Shown here one piece after another: positions 63,007-64,000 of a DNA stretch of 64,000 nucleotides. Origin of the DNA: Melioribacter roseus (GTDB lineage Bacteria; Bacteroidota; Ignavibacteria; Ignavibacteriales; Melioribacteraceae); assembly GCA_020724265.1 (NCBI GenBank), contig DYHH01000001.1, forward strand, positions 192,674 to 256,673, in the 5' to 3' direction. Below the pieces are notes generated by a model. It was given only the letters and a program-made list of their open reading frames with translations. It did not search any database and had not been told where the DNA came from. The translations under genes and the position numbers were made by a program. Position 1 is the first letter of the stretch, and each line of letters opens with the position of its first letter.

Positions 63007-64000
63007 ATGACAACAGAAGAACTCAATACACTTCAGGAAGAAGCTTACGACCACTTGTGGAACGGTCGTTACAGAATGGCGCTTGAAGCCGCTAAAAAGG
63101 TTTATCGAGACCGCCCGGATGATAGTGAATCTGCTATTTGTCTTGCTTGGGCATTACTTGAAAACGGTAATCCTGTTAAAGCAATGGAGTATGCCAATTT
63201 AGCGGTTGAACTTAAAGGTGATTCAGTTAAAGCGCATTTGTACCGTGGTTATTTACTAATGAGAATGAGCATATTTGAAGGTGCTGTTTCCGATTTTGAT
63301 TTTGCAATTCATCAGCAGAAAGAATCACTCGCTTGGGCTTATCTAAATAAAGCTCGCACCTTAGCCGGTATGGAAAAATTTTCGGAAGCAGAAAAAACTC
63401 TTGAACTGGCAATTTTAATCGACCGAGGGAAAAATCCAAATTGGACAGAGATTAAGAAATGGTATGCTTCAGCAAAAAACATAAATGCCGGCAATGAAAA
63501 AATCAACTCAAAAAATACAAAAGAGTATTTATTAAAATGTTCTGAAGCAATCAAACAAAAAGAATATTGGTATGCATTAAAGATTGCCAGAATGATTCAA
63601 AATGATTTGCAATCCAAAAAGGATGAAAAACTTTCTGCAGAATTTACCGAATTGGAAGCAATGTTTTATTTGTATCAATTTCGTCCCGCTTTAGAAAAAG
63701 CAGAAAAACTTAAAAGTAAATTCAAGAAGGATGAAAAATTTCAAAGTATATATAACTCCTTACGTAAATTTATTACACAAGAAGAATCCGAACAATTGGA
63801 AAAAGAACTTTCTGTTGTAGGACCTCCTTCTTTAAATGAAAAAAGAAAAACTAAACCGACCGATATTTCAGGGAAAACTCATGCTATATTTTTCCCAAAT
63901 AAAAATGCTGATGTATTTTCAGCCAAGATTTTTGATGCAATAAATGATGTTGATAACGGTGATAGAAATTTTTTACTTGCCGTAAATGTTAATACTGTTA
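63007..64000 (+). CDS. TPR-repeat protein, truncated by window edge
   Basis: The frame from the ATG at 63007 is open to the end of the window, 331 residues. It begins MTTEELNTLQEEAYDHLWNG and shows several tetratricopeptide-type helix pairs: YRMALEAAKKVYRDRPDDSESA, NPVKAMEYANLAVELKG, FEGAVSDFDFAIHQ, FSEAEKTLELAILIDRG, then a charged region and PSLNEKRKTKPTDISGK followed by THAIFFPNKNADVFSAKI. No signal peptide, so it is likely cytoplasmic and a scaffold. The C-terminal domain, which could reveal an enzymatic part, is outside the window. Confidence 0.75.
   Translation, partial: MTTEELNTLQEEAYDHLWNGRYRMALEAAKKVYRDRPDDSESAICLAWALLENGNPVKAMEYANLAVELKGDSVKAHLYRGYLLMRMSIFEGAVSDFDFAIHQQKESLAWAYLNKARTLAGMEKFSEAEKTLELAILIDRGKNPNWTEIKKWYASAKNINAGNEKINSKNTKEYLLKCSEAIKQKEYWYALKIARMIQNDLQSKKDEKLSAEFTELEAMFYLYQFRPALEKAEKLKSKFKKDEKFQSIYNSLRKFITQEESEQLEKELSVVGPPSLNEKRKTKPTDISGKTHAIFFPNKNADVFSAKIFDAINDVDNGDRNFLLAVNVNTV

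Noticed and set aside
1-64000. CRISPR arrays, prophage genes, rRNA, complete insertion sequences, riboswitches
   Set aside because: I looked for regular direct repeats with spacers, integrase or transposase motifs, rRNA signatures and known riboswitch cores ahead of biosynthesis genes, and found none that I could support by eye.

Overview
The window is AT-rich and looks like chromosomal core DNA of a free-living member of the Bacteroidota/Chlorobiota/Ignavibacteria group. Ignavibacteria is the best guess. The evidence is a secreted protease ending in a type IX secretion sorting domain with the YPNPFNPST signature, a GH97 enzyme, GlnRS next to GluRS, pyruvate:ferredoxin oxidoreductase, a head-GIN lipoprotein, and promoters of the Bacteroidota type (TTG or TTTG, 20 bases, TAnnTTTG). 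The taxonomic call is an inference from gene content. I see no prophage, CRISPR array, intact insertion sequence or rRNA operon. Mobile DNA is limited to small decayed intergenic repeats.

Layout. Bases 1-8.7 kb, minus strand: an aminopeptidase cut by the edge, a barrel-like secreted protein, PqqD-like plus MFS transporter, a TIGR02757 protein, pdxJ, a CPBP protease, then a lysine-catabolism block (stand-alone lysine-ketoglutarate reductase domain, ALDH7-type aldehyde dehydrogenase, Rrf2-type regulator with a perfect palindrome at its own start). 8.8-13.4 kb: a lipoprotein, then on the plus strand lysine 6-transaminase, a small secreted protein, an NtrC-type response regulator and a HIT protein. 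13.5-24.7 kb, minus: purD, glycosyltransferase, guaB, glutaryl-CoA-type dehydrogenase, recX-recA-thpR-cinA-pgpA-pgsA, a DUF971 protein and purC. 24.9-26.9 kb, plus: a POT transporter and a small membrane protein. 27-30 kb, minus: two tandem secreted amidohydrolases (one without metal ligands) and a small secreted protein. 30-31 kb: decayed repeats, an FmdB-type zinc ribbon and tRNA-Phe. 31-36.2 kb, minus: ornithine carbamoyltransferase, carbamate kinase, a COG2403-like P-loop protein and glmS. 36.5-38.5 kb, plus: tRNA-Leu-tig-clpP. 38.6-41.4 kb, minus: a matrixin-like secreted protease and its neighbour. 41.6-47.8 kb, plus: a triple-receiver pseudo-histidine kinase, gltX, glnS, a small membrane protein and tRNA-Leu. 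48-60 kb, minus: GH97, a four-gene amidoligase operon, a thioredoxin, a DHOD-like protein and nifJ. 60-62.9 kb, minus: purE, purK and a head-GIN lipoprotein. The right edge holds a truncated TPR protein.

How the genes fit together. Lysine can be funnelled to aminoadipate semialdehyde by the transaminase (directly) or by the reductase (through saccharopine), oxidised by the ALDH7 enzyme, and may continue to glutaryl-CoA, the substrate of the dehydrogenase at 17.6 kb. Purine synthesis genes (purD, guaB, purC, purE, purK) are scattered. Nucleotide, phospholipid and DNA-repair functions share the recA operon.

The best candidate for an undescribed system is the compact operon at 50.1-54.1 kb: a COG4947-like esterase that has lost its nucleophile serine, an ATP-grasp ligase, a GCS2-type carboxylate-amine ligase and a second divergent ATP-grasp-like protein. 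It looks like a pathway that makes a small peptide-like or amide metabolite. Other unusual items are the triple-receiver pseudo-kinase, the OTC-carbamate kinase-COG2403 operon without arginine deiminase, and the tandem amidohydrolase pair with one dead member.
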